DNA of 64,000 nt from Taxawa tesnikishii (nom. ined.). Its lineage: Eukaryota; Ascomycota; Dothideomycetes; Dothideales. Shown piece by piece: positions 34,513 through 46,215 of the stretch. Made by a program: the position numbers and the translations under genes. A model generated the notes under the pieces. The model was not told the DNA's origin. It saw only the letters and a program-made list of their open reading frames with translations, and searched no databases. Location of the stretch: NCBI GenBank assembly GCA_030247885.1, contig JAPDRO010000017.1:496001-560000 (forward strand), read 5' to 3'. How positions within the stretch are numbered: position 1 is the stretch's first letter; each line of letters opens with the position of its first letter.

Positions 34513-35042
34513 TCACTTCTTCTCATCCCCTGAGGCCTTCGGTTTCTTCGCCTTGGCCTTCTTCCTTTTGCTGCGATCCCTCTTCTTCAGCGCCTGCATG
34601 GTCGCTTTACACACGTCGGCATAGCGTGCATAGAAAGCCTCCAGATCATCCGGCTGCACGATAGTGCTCAGCTTGACTTTCTCCGCATTCTTCTTGCCGT
34701 TCTTGCTGCCGTCTTTGCTCTTGCCATCAGTTGCCCGGATTATGAGTGGAAGCGGATTCGGTGGATGGAGGTCCCATAGCGGGTCGTCGGCGACCTTGGT
34801 TGGTGATGAAGGTGCGGATACAAAGTTGTGCGTTACTGGAGCCGTCAACTAAGGCGATTCAAGCTGGATAGGACAGGAGACCATACAGCGCTTTTGGGTG
34901 AGGTAGACGCTGCCATGGCCTTTTTGCTGCCGGCTGTCGAGTAGAGCAGAGAGTCTAGTGAAGAACTATAGCATTGTTAGTAGCGTTTGGTTCACGGAAT
35001 TCGGTAGCTTACCTCTTCATGGCTCAGATGTCGATGCGCCAT
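34513..35042 (-). CDS. SRP14: Signal recognition particle 14 kDa subunit SRP14
   Basis: SRP14 binds the Alu domain of the SRP RNA and takes part in translational pausing. Exon 1 (35042-35013, MAHRHLSHEE) and exon 2 (from 34965, FFTRLSALLDSRQQKGHGSV then YLTQKR) give the family opening. The last exon (34848-34513) carries PLPLIIRATDGKSK, the hydrophobic/acidic helix LSTIVQPDDLEAFYARYADVCKAT (beginning at LSTI, two parts), and a Lys-rich tail. The middle intron would be only 33-38 bases and its phase is off by one base with the better donor (GTATGG at 34886), so that junction is uncertain, perhaps another sequence error. It is divergent with SGD1, 137 bases apart start to start. Confidence 0.85.
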
Positions 35043-35178
35043 GCTTGCGGTCCTGTCCCGCGCCTGGCATCCAGTATGTATATAGAAGGGCCAATGTGGG
35101 GAAGGTGGAAGTGGGTTGGCGACGAAGTCGCGGAATTCCTCCACAAATCTTTCTTCGACACACGCAAACGAACTGAAC

Positions 35179-37931
35179 ATGTCGCGAAACAACCACATTG
35201 CCCCAAAGTTGCCAAAGGCTCTTCTTGATCGCATCCAAGGTAAACCGCATCTCTGCGTCTTTGTTCCTACTACGACTGACTTTTTCACTACTAGATGGTG
35301 GCGCCTCAAACCGCAAGCGCAACGCGCCAACTCGCAAGGAGCGGCGCAAAGCCGAAAGACAGCAGAAGAAGTCCGTAAAGAGAGAGCCAAGACCGGACCG
35401 ATCGCGGTCGCGTCTGGTACAACATGAAGAACCTTCCGAAAGCGAGGACAGAGATGCCTTCTCGCCGACACCAGAGCCAGCGCCTCAGGCACCTTCAAAG
35501 ACCGCCACAATCGGAGACTCGAAGCTTGTGAAATCTATTCTGAAGAAGACCAAGAAGGCAGATCCTCCGCCGAAGCCGGGTGCAGAACCTTCACCGCCAC
35601 CGCCGCCACCGGTGTCCAGAGCTGTAAGAGACAGGCTGGCGGAGGATGATGCTGAGATTGCGTCTTTGGAAAAGAAGTTGGGTTTGAAGGGCAAGAAGAC
35701 GTCGAAGGCGTTTGAAGACGATGGCTTGGACTTTCTATTGGAAGGGCTGGATGACGACTTGAGGGGTGGCTTCAGCAAGAGGAAGCGCAGTGAGGATGAT
35801 GAATGGTTGAAGCAGAAGAGGAGAAAGGTCAGCGGCGGCGTTGCGGACGCAGAAGAGGACGGGTCGCCCAGTGAGGATGAGGGGTTTGGGTTCATGGAGG
35901 ATGTAGAGAGCGATGTAGACGATGGGGATTTGGACGGTTTGGAGGACGGACATCTTGATGAAGACGAGGACATGGATGGCACAGATGGTGAAGACAGTTT
36001 GGAAGACGAGGATGAGAATCTGGAGGACGATCCGGAGGACGATCTGGACCATGGCGATAACGGAGAAGATTTCGAAGGGTTCGACAGCGACGGAGGTGAA
36101 GCAGAAGAAGAGATATCGGCCCCGAGACCAAGGGAAAACCCCTATGTCGCTCCTGTGGCTGCCGGAACAGCAGCACCAACTCCAGTTGGAAAATACATCC
36201 CACCATCGTTGAGAGGCGCACCGTCCTCGGATGCGGAAGCCATGAAACGACTACGTCGTCAAATCCAAGGTCAACTGAACAGACTGTCGGAAGCAAATCT
36301 CTTGTCAATTCTACAGGCTGTGGAGCAGATCTACCAAATCAATCCTCGCCAGTATGTCACAACCACCCTCATTGACCTACTGCTCGGATTGATCAGCGAC
36401 AAGACCAGCCTCATGGATACTTTCTTGATCCTACACGCTGGATTTATTGCGGCCCTGTACAAAGTCATAGGTACGGATTTTGGAGCCCAAGTCGTCGAAC
36501 GAATCGTCACCGACTTCGACCGGCATTGTGCCGGAGAAGGCTCAAGCGGTAAAGAGGCAAACAATTTGATTTCTCTGCTCTCGGAGCTATACAACTTCCA
36601 AGTTGTTGGAGCCAACATCATCTTCGACTGCATTCGGTTGTTCCTGCAAGATCTATCAGAGGCCAACACTGAGCTCTTATTAAAAATAGTTCGCACATCC
36701 GGACCACAACTACGACAGGACGATCCGTCCGCTCTCAAAGACATCGTGGTTCTGGTCCAGAGATCAGCCGCGAATATTGGTGAGGCAAACCTGTCCGTCC
36801 GGACAAAGTTCATGATCGAAACCATAAACAGCCTCAAGAACAATCGTATGAAGACGGGCGCTGCCGCCTCAGCCATAATTTCGGAGCATACCACACGCAT
36901 GAAGAAGACCTTAGGCGCTCTTAATACCCGCTCAATCAAAGCTAGTGAGCCTCTCCGTATCAGCCTTGCCGACATCCGCGACACAGAAAAGAAAGGCAAA
37001 TGGTGGCTCGTCGGCGCCAGCTTCCATGACCCCGCCAAAATGGCAGCCAACACTTCTTCTGACGCCATCAAGCGCTCAAAGGTTTCAGACACCGATGCGC
37101 CTCTCGCCCTTGCCGACGATGCAACGGCAGATCTTCTCCAGCTAGCTCGTGAGCAGCGCATGAACACCGACATCCGGCGCGCCATCTTCATCACCATCAT
37201 GTCCGCATCCGACTACACAGACGCTTACCACCGGCTCCTGAAGCTCAACCTCAAGAAGACGCAAGAGCTTGAAATACCCAAGGTGCTGATCCATTGTACT
37301 GGCGCCGAAGCGAGCTTCAACCCGTACTACACGCTTATTGCGAAGAAACTATGCGGAGAGCGGAAGCTGAGGATGGCGTTCCAGTTCGGGCTCTGGGATA
37401 TCTTTCGACGGACGGGCGAGAAGCGGCACGACGATGACGAAGCAGAAGACGATGAGGAAGAAGGCGATGATGCGCTGACTACGCGGAAGGTAGTGAATTT
37501 GGCTAGGATGTTCGCTGCTTTGATGGCGGACGGGCAGCTCCCGATTACGGCGCTCAAGGTTTGTTCACTCGCTCAAACTTCCGATTCTTCAGGCTCTAAG
37601 ATCAGGTGACTGACGTGATGCGTCACAGACACTCAGCTTCGCATATCTGCAACCAAAGACTCGAGACTTCGTCGAAGTGCTATTTACTACTCTCTTCGTG
37701 ACGTGCCTGAAGACCCAGAAGAACAAGTGGGAGCACTCACTCAAAGACATCATGTCGAAGGCGCAGGATGTGCCGGACATGGTTCAAGGGCTCCGCTACT
37801 TCATCGAGACAGTTGTTACCAAGGGAGCGATTGCGAATGGGAAGATCGAAAAGAAAGCAGTCAAGAAGGGTTGTCAAATCGCGATCCAGGCTTTGACGGT
37901 TCCGGCGAACGGTCTGGTAGACAACGAGTAG
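35179..37931 (+). CDS. SGD1: Nucleolar MIF4G-MA3 protein SGD1 (NOM1 family)
   Basis: Nucleolar factor for small-subunit rRNA maturation. Three exons: 35179-35239, 35295-37558, 37629-37931, with in-phase GT...AG introns (55 and 70 bp). The N-terminal third is basic then highly acidic (long D/E runs 35860-36115), as in NOM1/SGD1. The MIF4G domain begins near RRQIQGQLNRLSEANLLSI, and the MA3 domain covers the region around RRAIFITIMSASDYTDAYHR (residues ~645-770). The C-terminal exon (TLSFAYLQPKTRDFVEVLFT, MVQGLRYFIETV) completes it. No frame break over 2.7 kb. It shares a short divergent promoter with SRP14. Confident. Confidence 0.93.
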
Positions 37932-37954
37932 ATTTAAGAGGCTAACTTCCTTTG

Positions 37955-38125
37955 TATGAAGTTTATCAAGGACTACTGGAGCGCGAGGAGACTAAAGTCG
38001 ATGCTAGAGGCATCGAGTAGGGATGGGAAGAGTAAGCAGAGGCCAAGAAAGCCTACATACGTGTAGATACTGGTGTGTGCGACAGGATTGTACGCGAGGT
38101 GCTTCGAGTTGTGCATTGTGCGGGC
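37955..38125 (+). pseudogene. Decayed copy of the 3' end of a 3-hydroxyacyl-CoA dehydrogenase gene
   Basis: Translated, the stretch gives KDYWSA, then (after a frame slip) GIE-stop-GWEE-stop-AEAKKAY, then RVDTGVCDRIVREVLRVV. This lines up with KDCWSA, GIEQGWEES and the end (VDTGARDRITREVLRAV) of the intact dehydrogenase at 22060-23028 in the same window. One stop is CAG turned to TAG, a CpA to TpA change typical of repeat-induced point mutation. Only the last ~55 codons are present, just after the SGD1 stop. It is a host gene relic, not a mobile element. Confidence 0.8.
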
Positions 38126-38843
38126 AAACCACGCCTTTCTCTGACCGTGCCAAAATCGTCAATTCACTCCAAGCAACAGCATTCCTCTGTTGGATGGTAC
38201 CTAAACCGTAAGATGTTGAGCAGACTGAGCAGACAGACTCTAACGAAATACAAGCGTAAGAGAATTCTTAAGTTATTTGGATACTTTCATATTATAGGTT
38301 TGTACGATGTTCACACAAAGCTACAGCTATGCTTGTTGTTTCAAAAACACGTGATTGGTCATTTGGCTAGAATCCTCTTCGCTTGCTTTGTCTAACATCG
38401 GGTTTACGAGATCGGCTTTTATGAACGCCCTTCAGTTTCTACTCCTCACACATCGTGTGTATCCAATGGTTAGGACGTTACTAGACGGCTCTATCTCTCA
38501 CTCTCTGTAAACGCATACGATGAATTGCATCGTGCCGACTTGCGAGCATCGGATTAGTTGTCAACGCTGTGTACGAGAAACGTATCCTCTTCTCTTAGAG
38601 AGTCATGTAAGAGTGCTCTCAGGTAAGGCGGGCTGATCCAAAAACGCCGTCCCGCCAAGAATCAGGATGTCACTACGCGCTGGACCCGGGGAATTCTTGG
38701 TCATTACCTTTACCTATGTCCGTGCCAGTGTCGTCTTGTACAAGCACTGTCTCGTTGCCATGTCTCTGTACTGGTGCTATTCCTTAGCTCAGTCTTGAAC
38801 TGCTGCATGCATCTTGTACCCACCATACCTAGGTTCGGCTGGC
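38126..38843. other. Gene-poor spacer
   Basis: Moderately AT-rich, without a recognisable gene. It could hold more diverged remains of the duplicated dehydrogenase segment, but I cannot align any. Confidence 0.35.
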
Positions 38844-39292
38844 ATGTCAAATCCTCAGGAGCGCAACGGGACTTCTTGGCTTGACTCATATTCGAGTCGC
38901 GATAACGATGAAGAGGATAGTGTTGAGGAAGAAATCCGCGCAACGACGCCAGAGATGCAACCGGTCCATAATGAGCCCAAGAATAACAATCTCAACGAGA
39001 AATACACATCACATCCGCGCCCCCTTCGCCTGTGCTCGTGACAGAGTCTGTCATCCTGGAGAGGAAGAAAGGTGAGTTTTACAACGAGTAACCTTCTCTC
39101 TAGATACATTGGAAACGCGTCTGCAGCTGCCTACGGCGTTGCGACAGCGCTATGGCCTGCCTGTATGTGTACCTGAGCACGCCGACATATCAAGCTCGCC
39201 GGACAGAGAATGGAAGATGGCCCCATTCCACGTTTGCTAGTCAAACGTCTGCGAGTAATCCAGGAGCATGCCGTCACCACCGGACTTTCGTG
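38844..39292 (+). CDS. Possible gene of unknown function (weak)
   Basis: An ATG at 38844 opens a hydrophilic, acidic frame (MSNPQERNGTSWLDSYSSRD, then EEDSVEEEIRATTPEMQP). If one base were missing from C5 at 39021-39025 it would run into SPVLVTESVILERKKG and a good GTGAGT donor at 39072, whose TAG acceptor (about 39100) leads into TLETRLQLPTALRQRYGLPV. A further one-base change at C4 39221-39224 would give RLLVKRLRVIQEHAVTTG and a hydrophobic end (SCLLSGAFSML). The same homopolymer pattern is seen in definite genes, which argues for a real gene, but I recognise no family. It could also be a decayed gene. Confidence 0.35.
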
Positions 39293-40291
39293 CCTACTAT
39301 CAGGAGCTTTCTCTATGCTCACCCTAACATGATGGTGGCCATATCCAATCCTGGCTGTATGCAGAGCCACCTTTGTCTAGGGAAGTCTTGTTTTCAAGGC
39401 ACGAATCGGTTATGAGAGGGCGCCGATTGAGCCAGGAGCACGCTTCGAAAAGTCGGCTTCCATCCGGGAATTGGACTTCCTTTCAACCTGCTCCTCTTTT
39501 GTCGGACTAGCAATATTTCCTCAGGCTGCCAAGGATATGCATTATCTTGGGGGTACACTGCCCCATGACCCGTTCGAGGCACCCGTCCGAACGCGTATGA
39601 ATTGCTCGGTGCTGATGAGCGGTTGCTCCGATCCGCACAACAAAGAGCGGGAATCTCATGTTGTGACACTAATGACTGGACAAGACACGGCCTACCGCGT
39701 GATTTTACATCAGGAAAGAAGAATAGAGCAAGCCAAACGCAAGCGCAAAGGTTTGTAATGGTTCCAATTACCTCTTGTTCTTGGTTGCTGATACCACTGC
39801 AGCTCCCACAGATTCTGTAGTGGAGAGTGTTAGCAAGCGCAAGCTCCCATCAACAGACTGAAGGTCTTGAGGCTTAATGCAGTTAAATTCGAGATTCTAC
39901 GGCTCACAAGCAAAGAAACACGTTCCATCCCAGTCGTCTCAAACCATGATGTCGCATGAGCAAGACAAAGACATCTTATCCGAGTCGAACAAAGGGTTCA
40001 CCTTTCGCAACCAACCAAGACTGCTCACACGCCACCTTGACCGCCTTTGACAGCCATGCTGCTCATCTCCCATGCGAGCGACCTTTCATTATCCCGTCCC
40101 CTTCACACCTACCTCACTGGTTGCGACCACCCATCTCACCGGACTGACTCCTACTTCTTGTCTCTCTGTACACACGTTTACGACCTTGCGAAGCTGGACT
40201 TCGTAAATTCTTGGTATACTAAGAGTTACCAGCACGCTTGACATATCAATCTACAGTCGACATCTTCATCAACTTGAAAACGACAGTCAAG
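39293..40291. other. Intergenic
   Basis: About 1 kb. A frame at 39471-39758 (+, not ATG-started) has a basic end (ERRIEQAKRKRKGL) but no family. The last 250 bases are C/A/T-rich, like a leader of the next gene. Confidence 0.35.
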
Positions 40292-41473
40292 ATGCGGGGA
40301 CGCTCACTCTCGATCTCTCCCATCCCCTTCCGCAGCTCCAGACTCGCAACTCCACCCTCTCCGTTCTCGCCTCGCCTTCCATTGACACCACCCATAACTC
40401 CTCCAAAGACCTACACTCTGCCAAGAATCAGACACAACCGCACCCCATCGGGACACATCAGAGCACCACCCATCCCACCACCCGCGAACCCTCTTCACTG
40501 GCTCTGGCAATGTCACCTTTGCCACCGTACATACCGGCTTTCGGTTACGCGCCGGTGTCTAGACGATGGCCACCTCTTCTGCTCCGGCCAAACAATCATC
40601 AAGCGCCGCAACGGCACTCGCAGCGTCAAGCGGCACCGAGCTTGCGCCTCCGAGTTCGATTACCAAGGCTGGAAAGCCTGGGTCACATGGCGCAGTGCTA
40701 TCCGCACGCTCAAAGCCGCAGTCGAGGACACCGAGAGCGCAGTGTCTCCACTATTCGGCGAGGAGAGAGTTCTGGTCGGCAAGAACGCCGGTGGCTTTGT
40801 CACTGCGCCTCTGGAGAGCGGATGGTTGAATGGCCCCGGCGCCGAGAAACTCCACAAAGATTGCTGGAATGAGTGCTCGTACCCCAGTGAGTGCCGTTGG
40901 GGCAAGCAGTACGGAGTCGCGACACCCACGCTACCCACCAGCGTTGCGGGAGCCATGGCGCTAGCGGCCGGTCAGAAAGAAACGTTATCGACCAGCAGCG
41001 GCGGCAAAACGACACTCGAAGCCATACTCGGCGAAGACGAGCTGGGCGAGGACGAAGAGGAATTGCTTGCAGCCGCGAGTTCGAGCGGCGATTTTGGAGT
41101 TGTGGGCCACTTGGACGAAGCCAATGCGCCCTGCGGCGACGTCCTGGCCGGTCTCGTCGCGCGTGCAAAGAAGAGGAAGAGCAAATCAGAATCGCCCGTT
41201 CCTTCGCCGCTGGCCTCGAATCCGCCTGAAGGTGCTATTGCCGATGCGGCGGCGACCATAAGCGTGCCGGAGCAGGCAGTCTTAAAGCCCGAAAAGAAGG
41301 TGATGCACAAGGAGGCGCATGCGCATTCGCCTGTATTAGCCATGGCGAAGGCGTTTGATGATTTCGAGTTTGGTTTAAGGAAGCTCGCGCATGTGTTTAG
41401 CAGTAGGTGGAGTACGCAGGGTACGGAGGATGAGAGCTCTGACTTGTATGTGAGGGACTTGAGGGTGGATTAA
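40292..41473 (+). CDS. Conserved-looking fungal protein with Cys-rich motif, unknown function
   Basis: 393 residues, intronless, starting MRGRSLSISPIPFRSSRLAT; the ATG at 40292 is followed by a Pro/Ser-rich N-terminus. A Cys cluster suggests a zinc site: WQCHLCHRTYRL (CxxC), RRCLDDGHLFCSG, HRACASEFDYQGW, and later CWNECSYPSECRWG. The middle is acidic (EAILGEDELGEDEEELLAA) and a basic NLS-like stretch follows (ARAKKRKSKSE). I recall similar proteins in other Pezizomycotina, always without a name, but cannot confirm by search. A nuclear or zinc-binding role is inference. No frame break. Confidence 0.75.
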   Translation: MRGRSLSISPIPFRSSRLATPPSPFSPRLPLTPPITPPKTYTLPRIRHNRTPSGHIRAPPIPPPANPLHWLWQCHLCHRTYRLSVTRRCLDDGHLFCSGQTIIKRRNGTRSVKRHRACASEFDYQGWKAWVTWRSAIRTLKAAVEDTESAVSPLFGEERVLVGKNAGGFVTAPLESGWLNGPGAEKLHKDCWNECSYPSECRWGKQYGVATPTLPTSVAGAMALAAGQKETLSTSSGGKTTLEAILGEDELGEDEEELLAAASSSGDFGVVGHLDEANAPCGDVLAGLVARAKKRKSKSESPVPSPLASNPPEGAIADAAATISVPEQAVLKPEKKVMHKEAHAHSPVLAMAKAFDDFEFGLRKLAHVFSSRWSTQGTEDESSDLYVRDLRVD

Positions 41474-42215
41474 AAGGACAACAAGAAGAGAAGTCAAAGC
41501 AGTGAGCGGTGAATGACCAGGCGTGAAGTCTGGGGTTTAGTACTCCTGCTGCCGTTGTATATAGTGTACCTCAAATTGCGATGATGAACCACAACTTTCG
41601 CATGTCAGTTTGTTGTTGCAGCACTTGTTCAGTCATACTGACCGTGCGTTGACACATTGACATGCGGAAAAGATTGTTGAGTGAAATCAAGAAGAGTGTA
41701 TTAAGACGATGCAACCAAGGAAAACAGATTCATGACATAGTCGTGAAGTCGAACCATTTCCTCGCGGCCCACGGACAGCTAGATTAAGAGCTTGACGTCG
41801 TTAGCAAAGTTTTGAGTAAAGAATAAAACATCCCTCCTCTCGTCCGCAATTTGGTCATGTCCTCGTCAAAATGCTGGTCTGATGCTTCCTTGCTTCCTTG
41901 ATCTTTTCGTACTCTGCTCCAAAGTTTCACCACCTCTCGGTTTTCTTCGCAGTTATACCACGTGAATAGGCTTCCTCTGTCGCGCTCATGGGTATACCAA
42001 ACTGAGGTGGTGCCTCCGGGTAGTGAGTCGAGGAGCACTTTACGAGCTCGTGAAGGTCGCAAAGTTATGTGTATGACAGTCTTTTAGCGCAGTACAAGAA
42101 CGCAGAGAACGATTCCTTGAGACGAGCTGCTCTCAGGCCCTCCGCCACGTTCCACCATATCTGGAACCCCTACGATACTATGTCCTTTTCTGAAGAGGTG
42201 CTGCTAACAACCTGA
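41474..42215. other. Intergenic, with one weak reading frame
   Basis: On the minus strand, 41784-42062 gives a 92-codon frame (ending MFYSLLKTLLTTSSS) with protein-like stretch DRGSLFTWYNCEENREVVKL. Upstream bases 42065-42160 give another such stretch in a different frame (LKESFSAFLYCAKRL). No ATG start, no family. Possibly an eroded small gene. Confidence 0.25.
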
Positions 42216-43785
42216 TCATGCTTCATCGCTCGTAACACAGGGGACGCCGACTCCTCCTTCGATATTGTTGCAGACCTTAATTTATCGTAAGCCTTCTACA
42301 TAACCACGACCAGTGTTGTGTGAAACTCACAATCTCGGCAGTGCCGTTCGGGCTAGTCAGGTTGATATCTTCAAGCTGAATGCCAGAGCAAGTAGCACCA
42401 GGCGAACAGGTAAGATCAGCGACGACTCTGTCCTCTGCACCGGAGCTTGAGCCTTTTGTTCTTCTATCAGCAAATCACGTTTCTCAAGCAATTCGGTTGG
42501 AATAGCTGGACAACGTACCAGTGAAGTTGATGAACTTAATGTCGGTAATGTTGACCTTAGACGGGTAAGCGGCGCAGGTGGTTTCGTTGATATTAAAGTA
42601 GCACTGGTCGAGAACGATTGGATTGTCGGTGTTTTCAATGTATACATCCTCGTACGTGATGTTAGAGATGTATCCGTAGCCGACATTGGGACCGGCCCAG
42701 GCCTTCAGACGGGCGCCGTTCTGTCCGTTGAGGAGGGTCACGTTCTTGATGTAGGCGTTGGAGATGTAATCCTTGACGCCTGGGTATTGTCCAATGGAAC
42801 CCATGCTCACGCCATGGGTGCCGTTGCACCACAAGTTCTCGACGTAAATGTTGGTGGTGTTTGGCTTGGGTGAGAAGCAGTCATCTCCCACATTGACCTC
42901 TGTGTTCGTCACCGTGAGACCATCCACATTCATTGAGTCAAACCCGTCGGTGTTCTTGGGAAGAGCAGAGGCGTTGTTGCTGGTAGCGTCGAACCTGCAG
43001 TAGTCGTAGTGGATGTTCTTAGTCCGGACCATCCAGGTGTTCCAGCAAGGCGAGTTGAGGAAGTGGATTCCAGACACCTCCACATTGGTAGCGTTGTCGG
43101 TGGTGAACAGGATTGGACGGTAGTAGGTGTTGCTAGAGTCCAAGATTTCCCGGCCGGCGAAGCCGTTGTACCAGGCTTGTCCATTGCCGTTGAGGGTTCC
43201 GGTACCGTAGATCCTTATGTCCTTTCCTCCCCAGACCCAGAAAGTGATGGATTTCTGGAAGTCGTAGTAGAAGTAGTTGTGCTGCCAGTAACTTATGTCG
43301 TCGGTAAACTGTGAGTTGCGAACATTAGCTCAGCGAGACAACATCCAGTCAGCCGTTAGCCTCAACGCGAAAAGACGGATAGATTGCGTTGCGTGAAGAT
43401 GCAAACGTACCTTTATCTCCCCGTCCAGCTTGACGTAGATGTCGTTCAAGAAGCTCAAATCCAGCTTCTTGCCGATAATGTACGTCTTGCCAGCCTGAAG
43501 ATGGAGAAGTCCACCATTGTTCGCCTGCCGGATGCCCCACAGGAAATCGGCCGAAACATCGTCGGTGTCGTTGTTCGAGGACCGGATGGTGATCTTGCGT
43601 CTCTGGTCTTCCTTGCAGTTACCCCATTTATCCTTCCCCTTGCCGCCGTGACCCCACGGCCAGCCCCGGCGCGAGAGGAAGTTACCTGGTGCTTCTATGA
43701 TGGAAGCCCCGGCCGGGATACCGACGTCAACGGAGAGGGCGGAGACGGCCGTGGCGGCGCATGTAAGGGTGCTCAAGAACCTCAT
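42216..43785 (-). CDS. Secreted exo-polygalacturonase (GH28)
   Basis: Pectin-degrading enzyme. Four exons (43785-43411, 43308-42519, 42452-42331, 42275-42216) with in-phase GT...AG introns give an unbroken 448-residue protein. Signal peptide MRFLSTLTCAATAVSALS. GH28 motifs in order: NTDGFDS, GDDCFSPK, NGTHGVSMGSIG and GARLKAWAG, i.e. the NTD / DD / HG / R-x-K catalytic set. The absence of an extra module and the sequence CNGTHGVSMGSIGQY fit exo-acting enzymes. Several N-glycosylation sites (NATN, NVTL, NITY, NETT) and paired Cys agree with secretion. Expected to be induced by pectin, but no site can be named here. Suggests a plant-associated or saprotrophic fungus. Confidence 0.94.
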
Positions 43786-44784
43786 GATGGTAGATGACGT
43801 GAAACGGGAAGTGTAGGAGAAGATCTGAGTAGAAAGTACCTGACTGTCTCGGAATGCGAGGCCCCATGGGATCTTTTATTCTACTGCCACCGCCCCAAGC
43901 CCTGCCCGCCCAGCAATGCTTGCGACGCAGTACTCCACCATAGTGCCAAGTGCAAGTGAACATCAAATTCTCCATCTTGGCCCCTCGAGCACTTCGCAGC
44001 CAAGACGGATTTGGGAAGGAAGCATCGCCGCGGTGTAACAAGAGACCTTGCTGTGCTTGTCGAGTGAGCTTCTCCACTCGAAGCCAAGTCCGGGGCAGAA
44101 TGAGGGGAAAATGAGGAGGGAGCGCCACCGGTATAGGACAGAGTGGAGTAATATCACCTCTTTCGGTATGCTTTCTGAGGCAGGAGTTCAGGCTGTTGAT
44201 CGTCTCCATGCAGGTTGAGATCTTCCACCAATCTTCGCGACCTTGCCAAGGATCGTCAGGTCCCACTGCCATGCCCTTGTGTCCACTTCAACGATCTTCG
44301 ACGGGCTTGGAACAGGCTTGTGCAATGCTTTGGGTAGATCCTGAGGTCTTTCTCTGGAACGTAAAATGCGGATCCAAAAAGACATTTGAGTGCAATCAAC
44401 AAGAATCCTGCAGTTTCGAGGGAGCATAAGACATACTTTCTGGTGCGCTCGACAACAAGATGACGAGCAGCACCCGACAAGAGAACCATCCTATTCCGGT
44501 GACCTGGAAGTCGGCCAAGATCACATTTGCACTCGACGGAAAGGACAGTTGATACCATTATCACCCATCGACCATCCGCATGGCCCAGCTCCAGGTCAAT
44601 TGTTATGCTGTTTCGAGGCGCGCTCCGTGATTTGGATTTCTGTGCATGCGTGAACAACGCACCTCCCAAGTATCTTACATAGATAGCTGTACAAGGCCTG
44701 CCTTAGACCCCCAGGCGGCACTTTCCCACCAACGCCAGAAAATGCCGGTGCTTGCCTTCAATGCAACCCTTCAACTTCGTTCAT
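43786..44784. other. Intergenic, with one weak reading frame
   Basis: Promoter of the polygalacturonase. A minus-strand frame at 44256-44669 (137 codons, not ATG-started, containing KYVLCSLETAGFLLIALKCL) looks somewhat protein-like but matches nothing I know. Nothing else seen. Confidence 0.3.
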
Positions 44785-45851
44785 CTAGTGTCCTGTCTCT
44801 CCAGCCACCTCCTTCACCCTGATAAGGTTATCTGCGGCCTGCTCATTCCTGCGCTCGACCTTCGTCTTATTTCCGCTAGCCCTGGTCTGTATCTTGCCAA
44901 CCGCATGCATACCGCCTGGCAACACACCCTCTGGAAGCTTCTGACCCTTCCTTCCCACCAGTCCCTTCTTCAGTTCTGTCTTCTTCCCAACGCCTGCTTC
45001 TGCTCCTTGGCCTGGGTCCAGTCCCATCACCCTCAGCGTGTCAATGGCTTCTTGCACGCCCTGCGCTGCCTCCCTCCTGAGTTTGCGACGTTCGAGTTTC
45101 TCTGCGCGCTTAATGTTATATTGATCGAGGCGCTCCTGTTCTGTAGGTACGGGAGGCCGCTCGCCGATAGGGGGCCCAAAGGGAACCAGGATTTCCGAGA
45201 CAACGTGGTGAACGTGCTTTGCGGCTCGGAATGATTGAAGTGATACGACGTCTCCGATGCGAAGTGAGGAATTAGGGTCGTGCACAAGGTGGTTTGAGTG
45301 GGTTTTGAACAGCTAGAAGACGTGCCTATCAGTGTTTCCATTCCCAAACCAAGGAGACAAGCCGCGAGAGACTAGAGTGCCAGAAAGGCGCTTGTGGAAC
45401 AAGCTTGCAAGATTATCCTACGACCAGACGCTCCCATGTCGAGAACGAGCGAACATACCTTCCGCAAGTGCTTGTTGAATGTTTGCCCTGGTATCCTGAC
45501 CTTCACTGTGTTTTGCATCTTTCCAGCGCTCACCACCACACCAACTGGTTTCCTCTGTCCCTTTTCCTTCGTCTCCACCACCGCAGTTTCCGAAATCCCT
45601 GACGCTCCTCCTTCGCTCGTTACCGGTAATTGTGCATCTTGGGGAGAAGGTGTTGGGATGGAAGATTTTACAGCATCAACATTGCTTGATTGAGGAGTAT
45701 TCAACGAGGTGGGAATGGGCGGGAGCGCCGAGTCTGCAGTCGACTCGGTAGTAATTTCTGTTGCGTAGAAGCGGTCATTGCGCCATGCTTGAATGGCAGG
45801 TCGAGGTACCAGCATGGCACGCGTCGGCTGGAAGAGAACGCGGCAACTCAT
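44785..45851 (-). CDS. MRPS17: Mitochondrial small-subunit ribosomal protein uS17m (MRPS17)
   Basis: Two exons (45851-45459 and 45312-44785) joined by a 146 bp GTATGT...CTAG intron in phase 0; 306 residues. The first ~35 residues (MSCRVLFQPTRAMLVPRPAI) form a mitochondrial presequence. The uS17 RNA-binding fold is seen in KPVGVVVSAGKMQNTVKVRI, the KHLRK|LFKTHSNHLVHDP junction, and LRIGDVVSLQSFRAAKHVHH with VSEILVPFG. A long basic C-terminal extension (KLERRKLRREAAQGVQEAID) is usual in fungal mitochondrial S17. I start at 45851; the frame is open to 45977. No frame break. Confidence 0.9.
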
Positions 45852-46215
45852 GATGGGCGGTATGCACTTGCGATAGAGCGTGGTGCTGTAGATGGTCTGA
45901 AAGTTCTTGAACGGGGAAGAGCCGCACCAACCGCCGATGCGGCATCTTCCGTTTCTACAGTAAACGTACGAATACAACGCACCGCAAACCGAATGAAATA
46001 ACCGTTGAAGCTAGTACGCTGAATTGCTGGATTCGTAAGAGCATTTCAAGCTTGTAACTATAGAGTCCGCAAGGTCGTTGACCGCTGGTCGCCTGCGCTG
46101 AGGAGATCATGAAACCCCAACGCCCATCCAGCTATGCCGTTCCATTCGTAACCATTACGGTCAACAGGAAAACCCATATTCCACCTCGCGAAATGTTGTT
46201 GTTCGTCTGTACCCA
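45852..46215. other. Intergenic
   Basis: Short spacer between the TPS1 3' end and the MRPS17 promoter, both on the minus strand. Nothing recognised. Confidence 0.4.

Noticed and set aside
35485-35982. Ser-rich minus-strand frame opposite SGD1
   Set aside because: Produced by the acidic codon runs of SGD1 read backwards.
40972-41343. Minus-strand frame opposite the Cys-rich protein
   Set aside because: Shadow of a GC-rich real gene; Ser/Pro composition mirrors the sense codons.
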